Part shown: piece after piece, positions 7,715 to 16,136 of the stretch | Layout: every line of letters starts with the position of its first letter | Numbering within the stretch: the stretch's first letter is position 1 | Assembly: GCF_000423605.1 (NCBI RefSeq) | Contig: NZ_AUIH01000013.1 | Location: 46,407-110,406 of the forward strand | From: Saccharospirillum impatiens DSM 12546 | GTDB taxonomy: Bacteria; Pseudomonadota; Gammaproteobacteria; Pseudomonadales; Natronospirillaceae | Length of the DNA: 64,000 bases | Direction of reading: 5' to 3' | Program-made: the position numbers and the translations under genes | The notes under the pieces: model-generated | What the model saw: the letters and a program-made list of their open reading frames with translations, nothing else | The model's database searches: none | What the model was told of the DNA's origin: nothing

Positions 7715-8412
7715 GCGTGTCGATCAACCTGTTACTTGCTATCAGTATGACCCTGGGTATCTATCTGCTGGCAGAACAGATCTATCGCCGTGCCGGGCGG
7801 TCTGCGCTGCTGCACCCGGTAATTGTCAGTATTTTCTCAATCATGGGCGTCATCACCCTGCTTGGCTGGGATTACCCGCAATATCAGCGCGATACACAGA
7901 TGATCCACTTCTTACTCGGCCCTGCCACTGTCGCCCTGGCCGTGCCACTGCATGAGAACATGGCGCTGATCCGCAGGATGGCCGTGCCGCTGCTGGTTGC
8001 CTGCTTCACTGGCGCTCTGGTGGCCTCGGCCAGCGCCGTTATTCTGTCCGATCTGATGACCGCTGACGACGTACTGTCACTGAGTATGAGCGGCAAGTCG
8101 ATCACGACACCCATCGCCATAGGCATGGTCGATAACCTCGGCGGCAGTGGGTCATTGGCAGCTGGGTTGGTACTGCTGACCGGCGCAATCGGCACCCTGT
8201 TATTACCAACGCTTATGCGCCTGTGCAAGCTGACTGATCATGCGCTCTATGGCTATGTGCTGGGGTTGACAGCTCATGGGTTTGGCACCGCACAGGCCTT
8301 TGAAAAGTCAGCGACCTGCGGTGCCTTTGCTGGCCTGTCGATGAGTTTGACCGGAGTGGTTACAGCGTTTCTGGTACCGCCACTGGTGCCCTACTGGATG
8401 GTGTGGTTCTAG
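7711..8412 (+). CDS. lrgB: LrgB/CidB family membrane protein
   Basis: Polytopic inner-membrane partner of LrgA, 233 residues, normal for the family. Diagnostic segments include HFLLGPATVALAVPL, SKSITTPIAIGM-like SGKSITTPIAIGMVDNLGG and GYVLGLTAHGFGTAQAF. The two hydrophobic glycine/threonine-rich segments are the conserved core of the CidB family. It is coupled to the upstream gene by ATGA overlap. The pair may move small organic acids or modulate murein hydrolase access, by analogy with characterised relatives; nothing here decides between these. Confidence 0.92.
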   Translation: MSVSINLLLAISMTLGIYLLAEQIYRRAGRSALLHPVIVSIFSIMGVITLLGWDYPQYQRDTQMIHFLLGPATVALAVPLHENMALIRRMAVPLLVACFTGALVASASAVILSDLMTADDVLSLSMSGKSITTPIAIGMVDNLGGSGSLAAGLVLLTGAIGTLLLPTLMRLCKLTDHALYGYVLGLTAHGFGTAQAFEKSATCGAFAGLSMSLTGVVTAFLVPPLVPYWMVWF

Positions 8413-8435
8413 TCTCGCTGCTATCCGTCGCTCTC

Positions 8436-8449
8436 TTGACCTGAATCAA
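8436..8449 (+). promoter_or_regulatory. Candidate FNR/ANR box with promoter for the cytochrome pair
   Basis: TTGAC-CTGA-ATCAA matches the FNR/ANR consensus TTGAT-N4-ATCAA in nine of ten half-site positions. A TAnnnT-type -10 (TAGGCT, 8471-8476) sits at the distance that puts the box about 41 bases before the start of transcription, the usual place for oxygen-limited activation. The downstream genes encode multihaem cytochromes, which fits anaerobic control. Confidence 0.6.
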
Positions 8450-8521
8450 GCACCAACCCTTTTTCTGGACTAGGCTGAGCCGATAATAACGATAATAAGC
8501 CATGGAAAGGGAGCTGTGCGT

Positions 8522-9709
8522 GTGAAACCTGCAACTGTCAGTCTGATTGGGCTGGGCCTCTTTGCGGCGGCCCTTCTGTTAGCGATGATACTCGGTTCGA
8601 GTGTCAACGTATCGCCCGATGCCACCAGCAACCCATCGCAGGCAAGCCTTCACGAGGGAGTCGAGGGCTTTCCGGCCGATTGCGCCAGCTGCCATGGAGA
8701 CCGCCCGGACTACGCGCTGGCGGGTGCCCGGACTCAATATGTAGAATCAGGGCACTTTCTGGGATTTGACCTGGAAACGCCGCACGCTTACTACGCAAAC
8801 GGGGGCGGTTGTCAGAGTTGCCACACACACGAAGGGTTTCTAGAGTTCCTCGATACCGGCCAGCGCGAAGCCACCCCCTACATTGAATGGCCTTCTCAAC
8901 CGGGCTGCTTTACCTGCCACGAACCGCATGAAACCGGTGACTTTTCACTGCGCACCACCGCTGCGGTCAGCCTGATCAACGATCGGACCTTCGATGAAGG
9001 CGCATCCAACCTTTGTGCAAACTGCCATCAATCCAGAACCGACGCCATGACGGCGGTCAAAGCCACCCCCGCCAACCAGGTACGCAGCTATTTTGGTCCT
9101 CACTACGGTGTTCAGTCAAACCTGTATCTGGGTACCGGTGCCTATGAATTCAGCGATAAGGCCTACAGCAGCTCTCAACACCGCTTTGTGGTCGAGGAAG
9201 CCTGCATTGGATGCCACATGGCCTTGCCAGAAGGACGGTACAGTTTAACCGCTGCGCTTGGCGGACACAGCTTCAACATTGGCATTGGTGAAGCAGAACA
9301 CAGCCAGCTCAACCCAACCTCGTGCGCCAATTGCCATGAGGGCATTGGCCAGCTACCCGGTACCCGACTGTTCGATAGCCCTGCCAATGACGACTGGGAC
9401 AACGACGGCAATCTCGAAGTGGCCCAGGCTGAATTTAGAGGCTTGCTCGAACGACTGGTGAACGAAAACGGATCCGGCTTGCTGCAACAGGGCGAAGCCC
9501 CCCTGTTCACCAACACAGGTGAATTCAACACCCGGGCTCCAGAAGGTCTCATGCGCACTGAGGCAGAAATGGCCGCACTGTTTAACTACAAATTTATGAG
9601 TTCAGACCGCAGCCTTGGCCTGCACAATATGGTCTATGGGGTACAGATTCTGCAGGACACCATTGCGGCCCTGGATCCGACTTTCGATACCAGTACCCGG
9701 CCACGCTGA
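8522..9709 (+). CDS. Hexahaem c-type cytochrome, periplasmic, function unknown
   Basis: Six CxxCH haem-attachment motifs (CASCH 54, CQSCH 97, CFTCH 129, CANCH 165, CIGCH 228, CANCH 268) follow an N-terminal hydrophobic segment (about residues 6-27) that is a signal peptide or anchor. The C-terminal 120 residues have no haem motif. I chose the GTG at 8522 because AGGGAG lies eight bases upstream; a GTG two codons earlier is too close to it. The next gene encodes a NapC/NirT-type quinol-oxidising cytochrome three bases downstream, so this protein probably receives quinol electrons and passes them to a periplasmic or external acceptor. I recognise no nitrite, hydroxylamine or TMAO reductase signature. 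The molecular role is open. Confidence 0.8.
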   Translation: MKPATVSLIGLGLFAAALLLAMILGSSVNVSPDATSNPSQASLHEGVEGFPADCASCHGDRPDYALAGARTQYVESGHFLGFDLETPHAYYANGGGCQSCHTHEGFLEFLDTGQREATPYIEWPSQPGCFTCHEPHETGDFSLRTTAAVSLINDRTFDEGASNLCANCHQSRTDAMTAVKATPANQVRSYFGPHYGVQSNLYLGTGAYEFSDKAYSSSQHRFVVEEACIGCHMALPEGRYSLTAALGGHSFNIGIGEAEHSQLNPTSCANCHEGIGQLPGTRLFDSPANDDWDNDGNLEVAQAEFRGLLERLVNENGSGLLQQGEAPLFTNTGEFNTRAPEGLMRTEAEMAALFNYKFMSSDRSLGLHNMVYGVQILQDTIAALDPTFDTSTRPR

Positions 9710-9712
9710 CGT

Positions 9713-10282
9713 ATGAAGATGAGACAGTTCTGGACATCCTTGTGGAAGATGCCTGCGAAGTGGCGCTGGCTGCTGCTGCCATTGGGTGGCTGGCTGGCGC
9801 TGATGATCGGAGCTCTCGGCTGGGCATCGTTTAACGGTGTCATGCACGTCACCAGCACCAACGACTTTTGTTACAGCTGCCATATTGGCAGCGATACCAT
9901 TGTCGAAGAGTATCAGGCCTCGACGCACTTCAACAATGAACATGGCTTCGTGGCGACCTGTGCCGACTGCCATATCCCCCACGAGTTTGTGCCAAAACTC
10001 ATCACCAAAATAAAGGCAACGGGGGATGTTTACCACCAGATCGCAGGAACGATCACGCTCGAAAATTTCGAATCCCATCGCCCTGCGCTGGCACAAGGCG
10101 TATGGGATGACATGACGGAAAACGATTCTCGCGAATGCCGCAATTGCCACAGCCCCGACCTCTGGCAAACCAGCCTGCAATCAACCCGTGCTCAGAACAG
10201 TCACAACCCGGCATTCTGGGCAGAACAGGATCTAACCTGCATCAGTTGCCACAAAGGGCTGGCTCACGCTTTACCGCAATAG
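9713..10282 (+). CDS. NapC/NirT family tetrahaem cytochrome c (membrane quinol dehydrogenase)
   Basis: Takes electrons from the quinol pool and hands them to a periplasmic partner. The 189 residues have one N-terminal transmembrane anchor (about 17-40) followed by four CxxCH motifs (CYSCH 53, CADCH 83, CRNCH 142, CISCH 176), the arrangement of NapC, NirT and NrfH. Segments such as NDFCYSCH and ATCADCHIPH are typical. It starts three bases after the hexahaem cytochrome stop, so they form an operon, most likely under the FNR-type box at 8436. Which terminal acceptor the pair serves is unknown. Confidence 0.9.
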   Translation: MKMRQFWTSLWKMPAKWRWLLLPLGGWLALMIGALGWASFNGVMHVTSTNDFCYSCHIGSDTIVEEYQASTHFNNEHGFVATCADCHIPHEFVPKLITKIKATGDVYHQIAGTITLENFESHRPALAQGVWDDMTENDSRECRNCHSPDLWQTSLQSTRAQNSHNPAFWAEQDLTCISCHKGLAHALPQ

Positions 10283-10307
10283 CCCGTAAGCCCCTTTCGC
10301 AGGTTGC

Positions 10308-10333
10308 TGAAAAAAGGCTTCCTGCCTTTTTCA
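10308..10333 (+). terminator. Terminator after the cytochrome operon
   Basis: TGAAAAAAGGC-TTCC-TGCCTTTTTCA, an A/T-flanked hairpin 26 bases after the NapC-type gene. A second small palindrome, GAAATTC-TAC-GAATTTC, lies at 10451-10467 in the same intergenic stretch. Confidence 0.75.
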
Positions 10334-10536
10334 AAACACGAGATCCAAAAGTTGCAATTTTGCCTCTCTCACACAACCAATGACTTAACAGTAATTAATT
10401 TTGCCGGAACGCCCGAATTGTCGGACCACAGGTTCCAGTAGCAGGCCGCCGAAATTCTACGAATTTCAACCGCCTGTTGGCGATATGGGCTTTAAAAGCA
10501 GTACATCGCTTTCGTGGGCCAGCACCAGCTTGTCGG

Positions 10537-11541
10537 TCAGGTGCGGGCTTTGAGCATCAGACCAGCGCGCTCGCCAACGGGCACTTTCGGGTTGGGAAAG
10601 ACAATGTATTCCGGTTCGGTGCCTACCCGATACTCCTGACTGCCATCGCGCCAGATCAACGTGCCGGGTGCATACTCGGTAAAATTCAATGCATCATCAG
10701 GAATGAAAAACTCCCATTGATCACTGGTAACGTCGATGGTGTGGCACACCTCAAACTCCGTGACCGGCCGTTTGGGCTGCTCCGGTAACGGCTCACCGGC
10801 GATCAACTCGCGCAACGCAAAATCGATACCACGGTAACGGGACAGATCATTTTCGCCAAAGGGCTTGACCGACCCAAGTTCGAGCGTAAAACTTTCGGCA
10901 CCATAACGCAGCGATGAGAACGATGAAAACGTATTGGCTTCCTGTTGCTGCAATAGAACAGCGTCGATATCCGCCCGTGCCAGGAACGCTTTCTGATTGT
11001 CTGGCAACTGCCGCCCTTCAACAAAGGGGTATATGCCAAAGCGCTCACGCTTGCTGGCGCGTATAGCCGTATGCAGATCATAGTGAAAGCGTTGTTTAAC
11101 CGTTACCGGCTCTTCTGCAAAGAAATTGGCAACATAGGCTTCCAGTTTGGCGGCCCGCTTCACCTCCTTGAGCGAGGTATCGTATTGTTGCCAGTCGCCC
11201 GCGAACAATCGATTCATATTGACGTCTGTAAAGCGCCTGGCGATGTTCATCGACCAGGGGTTCCCCATGACAAACAATACCCTCTGCCCGGCCTTCTGCT
11301 CTTCATCCAGAATATCGCGCACCATATCCCGCACCAGTTCAATCGGTGCGGTCTCGTTGCCATGTACAGCGCAGGAAATAACCAGCGACGTATCGCAAGC
11401 CGTATTGGGTTCAACACGCAACACACCACAGTCGAGCAGGGTCACTTCAGTGCCTGCCGACAGCACTGAGAACTCCGGTGTGACGGCATCATCGGCCGTA
11501 GCCAGGGTGTGTTGCAAGAAATCGGCGTGGGGGCCAAACAT
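10537..11541 (-). CDS. astE: Succinylglutamate desuccinylase
   Basis: Last enzyme of the arginine succinyltransferase pathway: hydrolyses N-succinylglutamate to glutamate and succinate. Zinc-dependent, M14-like fold. Visible zinc ligands are His and Glu in SCAVHGNETAPIE and the His of FHYDLHTAIR; the catalytic Glu lies in FTLELGSVKPFGENDL, and the C-terminal YIVFPNPKVPVGERAGLML is typical of AstE. I took the ATG at 11541 (334 residues) because GGAG precedes it at good spacing and it aligns with the Escherichia coli start; ATG at 11562 is possible but has no ribosome-binding site and directly abuts a terminator. It follows a basic amino-acid ABC transporter, which fits arginine or ornithine catabolism. 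The other ast genes are not in the window. Confidence 0.92.
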   Translation of the reverse strand: MFGPHADFLQHTLATADDAVTPEFSVLSAGTEVTLLDCGVLRVEPNTACDTSLVISCAVHGNETAPIELVRDMVRDILDEEQKAGQRVLFVMGNPWSMNIARRFTDVNMNRLFAGDWQQYDTSLKEVKRAAKLEAYVANFFAEEPVTVKQRFHYDLHTAIRASKRERFGIYPFVEGRQLPDNQKAFLARADIDAVLLQQQEANTFSSFSSLRYGAESFTLELGSVKPFGENDLSRYRGIDFALRELIAGEPLPEQPKRPVTEFEVCHTIDVTSDQWEFFIPDDALNFTEYAPGTLIWRDGSQEYRVGTEPEYIVFPNPKVPVGERAGLMLKART

Positions 11542-11563
11542 GGGGTCAGTGCTCCGGTTCATT

Positions 11564-11592
11564 ACCAAAAAAAGGCCGCTTAAGGCGGCCTG
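11564..11592 (-). terminator. Terminator between the aotM-type permease and astE
   Basis: AGGCCGC-CTTAA-GCGGCCT followed on the minus strand by seven T. It lies 28 bases after the permease stop and immediately before the possible astE start at 11562, so astE expression must rely on read-through or an internal promoter. Confidence 0.85.
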
Positions 11593-11619
11593 TACATACC
11601 ATTCATTGTGCTTACAACG

Positions 11620-12333
11620 CTAGCGGGGGCGCAAGTGGCCCAGCAAGCGTTTTTCGAGTTGCTTGAATACACCCAAAATACCGAACGTCAGTATCAGATA
11701 GATACAAGCCACAAAAATAAACGCAGGGAATGGCGCATAGTACTGAGCGTAGATGTTTCGGGCTGCACCCAGCAAATCAATGATAGTGACCACTGACGCA
11801 ATGGCGCTGGCATGCAACATGAAAATCACTTCATTACTGTAAGCCGGGATTGCACGGCGAAAGGCACTTGGCAAGACGATTCGGCGCATCCTTTGAGCCC
11901 AACTCATCCCGTAGGCTTTGGCCGCCTCAATCTCACCGCGTGACGTTGCCTCAATGGCACCACGAAAGATCTCGGTGGTATAGGCGGTGGTGTTGAGCAC
12001 AAACGCGATCAGGGCCGGGTAAAACGCCCCTCTGAAAATCTCCCACCAAAAGGTATCCTGAATACCATCAATCAGGGTTACCCCGTAATAAATCATATAA
12101 AGTTGAACCAGCAGGGGGGTGCCGCGAAACACATAGGTATAGACCCACACCGGACGACTGAGCCAGGGGTTTTCCGAGGCACGCATGATCGCCAGTGGAA
12201 TGGCGATCAAACCACCAATAATCAGTGACAGAAACACCAGTTGCACAGTCGTTACAAGGCCACCCCAGTATTGCATCAGCGTAGCCGGGGTAAAAATATC
12301 ATTGCGTTCAAGCAAGGCAATAATGGCTTCCAT
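11620..12333 (-). CDS. Basic amino-acid ABC transporter permease (HisM/AotM type)
   Basis: Inner-membrane subunit of a polar amino-acid ABC importer, 237 residues with about five transmembrane helices. The helix-1 TTVQLVFLSLIIGG and the coupling-loop motif EAAKAYGMSWAQRMRRIVLP (the EAA loop that touches the ATPase) define the HisM family, and YVFRGTPLLVQLYMIYYG is typical. It starts two bases after the stop of the second permease gene. Position next to astE and resemblance to AotM suggest arginine/ornithine transport; histidine or lysine are possible. Confidence 0.92.
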   Translation of the reverse strand: MEAIIALLERNDIFTPATLMQYWGGLVTTVQLVFLSLIIGGLIAIPLAIMRASENPWLSRPVWVYTYVFRGTPLLVQLYMIYYGVTLIDGIQDTFWWEIFRGAFYPALIAFVLNTTAYTTEIFRGAIEATSRGEIEAAKAYGMSWAQRMRRIVLPSAFRRAIPAYSNEVIFMLHASAIASVVTIIDLLGAARNIYAQYYAPFPAFIFVACIYLILTFGILGVFKQLEKRLLGHLRPR

Positions 12334-12335
12334 AA

Positions 12336-13046
12336 TCAGCTGCCTCCCTTAACAACGCCAGCGCTGTATTTGTTGTTCAACAGTTTGAAAATGATGTCTG
12401 ACAACCCAGCGATAGCCAGGTACACGATGGCAACAGGTATGAAGAACTTGAACGGAGAGCCGGTCGACTTTGCCGCCTCGCTGGCCAACCTGACCATATC
12501 GGCCAGGCCGATCACACTGACCAGGGCTGTGGTTTTCAGCAACACCTGCCAGTTGTTGGCGATACCGGGAATGGCGTGGCGCATCATCTGCGGAAACATG
12601 ATGCGTTTGAATACCTTCCAGCCACTCATTCCGTAGGCTTTACCCGCTTCAATCTGTCCGTTTTCAACGGCCATGAAGGCACCGCGAAATGTTTCAGACA
12701 TGTAAGCGCCGAAAATAAAGCCGATGGTAAAGACCCCCGCCATAAACTCGTTGAACTGAGGGTAAGGCAAATCAAAACCGAGGTCGTAATTCAGATAGTC
12801 AAGAATGGTGTTCAGTGCGATCTGGCCACCGAAAAACAGCAGCATCATCCAGACCAGATCGGGGACACCCCGAATCAGCGTGGTGTAAAAAGTGGCCACG
12901 CCTTTGGCCAGTCGATTGCTGGACATTTTACCCCAGGCCCCCATTAACCCCAGAAATACAGCGAGGATTAATGAAAACACAGCCAGCTCTAACGTAATAA
13001 TGGCACCGCCAAAAATGGACGGTCCATAGCCCTCGAAATCAAACAC
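12336..13046 (-). CDS. Basic amino-acid ABC transporter permease (HisQ/AotQ type)
   Basis: Second membrane subunit of the importer, 236 residues. It shows the HisQ-type N-terminus (YGPSIFGGAIITLELAVFSL), RGVPDLVWMMLLFFGG in place of the usual RGTPLL, and the EAA loop EAGKAYGMSGWKVFKRIMFP. The two permeases normally form a heterodimer. It lies between the binding-protein gene and the HisM-type gene. The 208-base gap upstream contains a strong GC hairpin (13205-13226). Confidence 0.92.
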   Translation of the reverse strand: MFDFEGYGPSIFGGAIITLELAVFSLILAVFLGLMGAWGKMSSNRLAKGVATFYTTLIRGVPDLVWMMLLFFGGQIALNTILDYLNYDLGFDLPYPQFNEFMAGVFTIGFIFGAYMSETFRGAFMAVENGQIEAGKAYGMSGWKVFKRIMFPQMMRHAIPGIANNWQVLLKTTALVSVIGLADMVRLASEAAKSTGSPFKFFIPVAIVYLAIAGLSDIIFKLLNNKYSAGVVKGGS

Positions 13047-13204
13047 AGGCTCTACTCTCGTTATTGTTTAATTGACTGAGTTGCTTGGTCTGCCTACGCG
13101 ACTGCACGGCAGACAACAAAGCGCAGTGTGAAGCAGGCCGAGTAACACAGAACCTAAGGAGCGGCTGAACAGTCCCCGGGGGCAATCATTCAGCAACACC
13201 TTAA

Positions 13205-13226
13205 GGGGCCGGACGAGTCCGGCCCC
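13205..13226 (-). other. Intercistronic hairpin after the binding-protein gene
   Basis: GGGGCCGGA-CGAG-TCCGGCCCC, a nine-pair stem 29 bases after the binding-protein stop, without a clear T-run. Probably raises the level of binding-protein message relative to the permeases, either by partial termination or by blocking exonucleases. That role is inferred. Confidence 0.6.
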
Positions 13227-13254
13227 CGATCAAACGTTCAACGAATCGAATTCG

Positions 13255-14013
13255 TTACAGCTTGATGTCGATATCAAAGTACTTCTGCATGATGGTGTCG
13301 TAGGTTCCATCATTTTTCAGTTGCTCAAGCGCAGCACTGACCTGTTCTTCCAGAGCGGCGTCACGCTTGCGAAAAGCAGCGCCTACGCCTTCGCCGAAGA
13401 TACGAGTCGGTTCTTTAATGAAGTCGCCTACCTGAGTGACGCTGTCGTTGCCATCCAGCATTTCAATGCCAACCGGAGCGTCGATGAACATGGCGTCCAG
13501 ACGACCGCCTTGCAGATCTACAATCATGTCATCGGCAGTGGTGTAACGGACCACTTCAGCACCGGTCAGAAACTCGGTTACGTAAGTATCCTGAATGGTG
13601 GCACGCTGAACACCGACGCGCTTGCCATCGGCGCTGCCCGGCATAAAGCCATTACCGTTAGGTGCAAAGAATGCAGACGGGGTAGTGTAGTAAGGCTCTG
13701 AAAACAGAACGCGCTTCTGACGCTCTTCGTTGATCGACATAGAGGAGAAGATCATGTCGTATTTACGAGCCAGCAAACCCGGGATGATACCGTCCCAAGC
13801 CTGAACGACCCATTCACAGTCGCTTCCGGAAACGATCTGGCAGACTTCGTTGCCCAGTTCGATTTCGAAACCGGTCAGCTCACCATCGGGTGAACGGTAT
13901 TCAAACGGTGGGTAGGGTGCGTCGACGCCTACACGAATGTTGTCCCAGCTCTCAGCGGTTACAGCAGAGGTCATTGCGAGCATACCCGCAACAGCAATTA
14001 ACGTTTTTTTCAT
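13255..14013 (-). CDS. Amino-acid ABC transporter substrate-binding protein (AotJ/HisJ/ArgT type)
   Basis: Periplasmic receptor, 252 residues. Start ATG at 14013 is chosen because a signal peptide (MKKTLIAVAGMLAMTSAVTA) follows and GGAG lies nine bases upstream; the frame remains open further upstream but without signal-peptide character. The mature protein begins with RVGVDAPYPPFEYRSPDGEL, contains GFEIELGNEVC and the ligand-binding MIFSSMSINEERQKRVLFS segment typical of family-3 binding proteins for lysine, arginine, ornithine or histidine. It is followed by two permeases and preceded by the ATPase. Cargo is inferred as a basic amino acid from family resemblance and astE nearby. Confidence 0.92.
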   Translation of the reverse strand: MKKTLIAVAGMLAMTSAVTAESWDNIRVGVDAPYPPFEYRSPDGELTGFEIELGNEVCQIVSGSDCEWVVQAWDGIIPGLLARKYDMIFSSMSINEERQKRVLFSEPYYTTPSAFFAPNGNGFMPGSADGKRVGVQRATIQDTYVTEFLTGAEVVRYTTADDMIVDLQGGRLDAMFIDAPVGIEMLDGNDSVTQVGDFIKEPTRIFGEGVGAAFRKRDAALEEQVSAALEQLKNDGTYDTIMQKYFDIDIKL

Positions 14014-14204
14014 TATGGTTGACTCCAGTGTTGTCATTCGATCAGGTGGTTCCTGATTCCTAGTATGAGGGGGCTGATGCCACCCCTTTTTCATCATCCC
14101 GTCGTCCATAACGTTGGGCACAACCGGGTAGGTTGAATTGGTATCCGGCGCGATCGGATACCGGACACGTCCTGTGTCCATACCAGCTAACGCTGATCAT
14201 ACGG

Positions 14205-14237
14205 CTTGGCCGCCCCCGAATGCGGGGTCCGGCCAAG
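14205..14237 (-). other. Hairpin between ATPase and binding-protein genes
   Basis: CTTGGCCG and the CGGCCAAG arm enclose an inner CCCC/GGGG pairing. It lies after the ATPase gene stop and has no T-run. Probably an mRNA stabiliser or attenuator; function inferred. Confidence 0.45.
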
Positions 14238-14271
14238 GGATTCCAGGGTCTGCAATGAGCGACGCCTGCAA

Positions 14272-15045
14272 TCAATAGCTCGGTGCAATAAACTGTTTGA
14301 AGCGTTCCGACTTGGGGTTGTTAAACACCTCTTTCGGATCGCCGTATTCTTCAATTTTTCCCTGGTGCAGGTACATCACCTTATTGGAAACATCCTGGGC
14401 GAACGCCATTTCATGCGTCACCACCACCATGGTGCGCCCTTCTTCCGCCAGCGCCCGCATGACTTTCAGCACCTCACCGACCAGTTCAGGGTCCAGTGCC
14501 GAGGTTGGCTCATCAAAGAGCATCACCTCAGGGTTCATTGCCAGAGCCCGGGCAATGGCGGCCCGCTGCTGCTGCCCACCTGACATGTGTGCCGGGTAGT
14601 AATTGCGTCGATCGTACAACCCAACCCGGTTCAAATGCTCTTCGGCGCGCTCTATGGCTTCTTTTTTACTGATGCCGAGCACATGAACCGGCGCCTCGAT
14701 GATGTTTTCCATCACCGTCATGTGGGCCCAGAGGTTGAACCCCTGGAACACCATGGACAACTGGGCACGCATCTTTTCAACCTGTCTAATGTCGGCAGGT
14801 TCCCGAACACCACGGCGATTGGTCTTGAACGCAACTTTCTCACCATGCACCTGAATGTCACCTGAAGTGGGGATCTCAAGCATATTGATGCAGCGTAGAA
14901 AGGTACTTTTACCCGACCCGGAAGAACCAATGACGGAGATAACATCGCCTTTATGTGCTTCCAGTGAAATGCCCTTGAGGACTTCAAGCTCACCAAAACA
15001 CTTGTGTATGTCGGTGGCTATCAGCGGGGCTACTTGCTGACCCAT
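14272..15045 (-). CDS. Amino-acid ABC transporter ATPase (HisP/AotP type)
   Basis: Cytoplasmic ATPase that powers the importer, 257 residues. Walker [11 protein letters not shown]-loop [13 protein letters not shown], signature [15 protein letters not shown], Walker [13 protein letters not shown] and switch His in VVTHEMAFA are all present. The [20 protein letters not shown] insertion is typical of the HisP subgroup. It is the first gene of the transporter operon and has a clear ribosome-binding GGAG before the ATG. This order, with the ATPase first, differs from aotJQMOP of Pseudomonas. Confidence 0.95.
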   Translation of the reverse strand: MGQQVAPLIATDIHKCFGELEVLKGISLEAHKGDVISVIGSSGSGKSTFLRCINMLEIPTSGDIQVHGEKVAFKTNRRGVREPADIRQVEKMRAQLSMVFQGFNLWAHMTVMENIIEAPVHVLGISKKEAIERAEEHLNRVGLYDRRNYYPAHMSGGQQQRAAIARALAMNPEVMLFDEPTSALDPELVGEVLKVMRALAEEGRTMVVVTHEMAFAQDVSNKVMYLHQGKIEEYGDPKEVFNNPKSERFKQFIAPSY

Positions 15046-16136
15046 TGTGGTCTCCTGATCCGTTCCTGCCTGCGGTACCTGCCGAATGTCCGTACACTGT
15101 TGCCACTGGACACCTGAGGCCGGCAGAACTGATTACTTTTTATGCGTTTTTGTTGCTGGCATTTTGAATAAGCCCGAGTGCATATGCAAAACATAATCGC
15201 ACCCGGGGTTGTGGTTGTGCGACATGCGCTTGACTTCGGGGGATTCACCGGCCTGTTCAGCGACAGCCAGACCAGCGTAGACAAGGCTACTCGTTACACC
15301 ATTCGCTCAGCGCATGCCGGGAGGCTGCGTAGAAGCCGCGCTGGCTGGTCCAGCCATCGGCCGTGGCGACGCCTGCATCAGGATAGCAGGACCGGGCCGA
15401 CGCTTTATGCACTGATTGATGCCGCAATGGATTCGCCTCTTGAACGCTGTGCATTATCTTACAACACGATTATTCGGGCACTCTGACTGCAAAGTCACCC
15501 AAGCGTCGTTACCGACCGGGGATCACTATGGTCCCAACCACGGCGAGAAAGAGCAATGGCAGCCCAGTGTCTGTGGAGTCAGTACGCTGTAAACCCGGGT
15601 CAATCGAAATGAATATTTGACACTATGGCCAAAAATTCAACGCTGACGGTCTGCTACTGACCGACCCCGCCTCAGACAAAGCAAAGTGCGGACCACTTCC
15701 CAGACCTTTTAACCTTAGTCGAAAATTGGCCGCTAAAACACTGCACAGCCCCTTAACTTTTACAGCTTTGAGACATAAGGGCGGCAATCTGACGTGACGG
15801 CTATCGCAAAAATTTAGCATTTCCTGACTGGTTGCCCTATTTTAAACCCTGCTTTATGCTCAAGCACCACAGTTGACCATAAGTACGGTTATATCGGAGT
15901 CAGGGCACGGGTCAGGCTTTGAGGTGTTAGGTACACCTCAAAGCCTGACCCGTGCAGATTGCGGGGACCTGTACTGTGGCGGCAACGCCAACTGTCGGCC
16001 TGTGCCTCAGCGTGGTCTCATTCTTGCTGAAGCGATGGCTCCCCGCTGCTCTTCCTCACTGAGCATCGGGCCAAAGGCCTCTGATGAGCATTTTATGTAC
16101 AACAGAGGCTTACATAATAAAAGGAGAGATATAACA
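15046..16136. other. Long intergenic region between two divergent transporter operons
   Basis: About 1.1 kb with no gene I can support. Short frames in it have no family features or ribosome-binding sites. It must hold the divergent promoters of the amino-acid and peptide transporter operons. The only striking structure is the perfect 23-bp palindrome at 15905-15955. Several GC-rich imperfect inverted repeats occur at 15320-15400 (for example CTGGCTGGTCCAGCC). Confidence 0.5.
15905..15955. repeat. Perfect 23-bp inverted repeat with five-base loop
   Basis: The arm GCACGGGTCAGGCTTTGAGG followed by TGT is repeated exactly in inverse orientation after the spacer TAGGT. It lies about 180 bases before the dppA start. 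Its outer part (GCACGGGT) resembles the arm of the dispersed elements described below (GGCACCGGGT), so it may be a core-less relative of them. No T-run follows on either strand. Confidence 0.75.
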
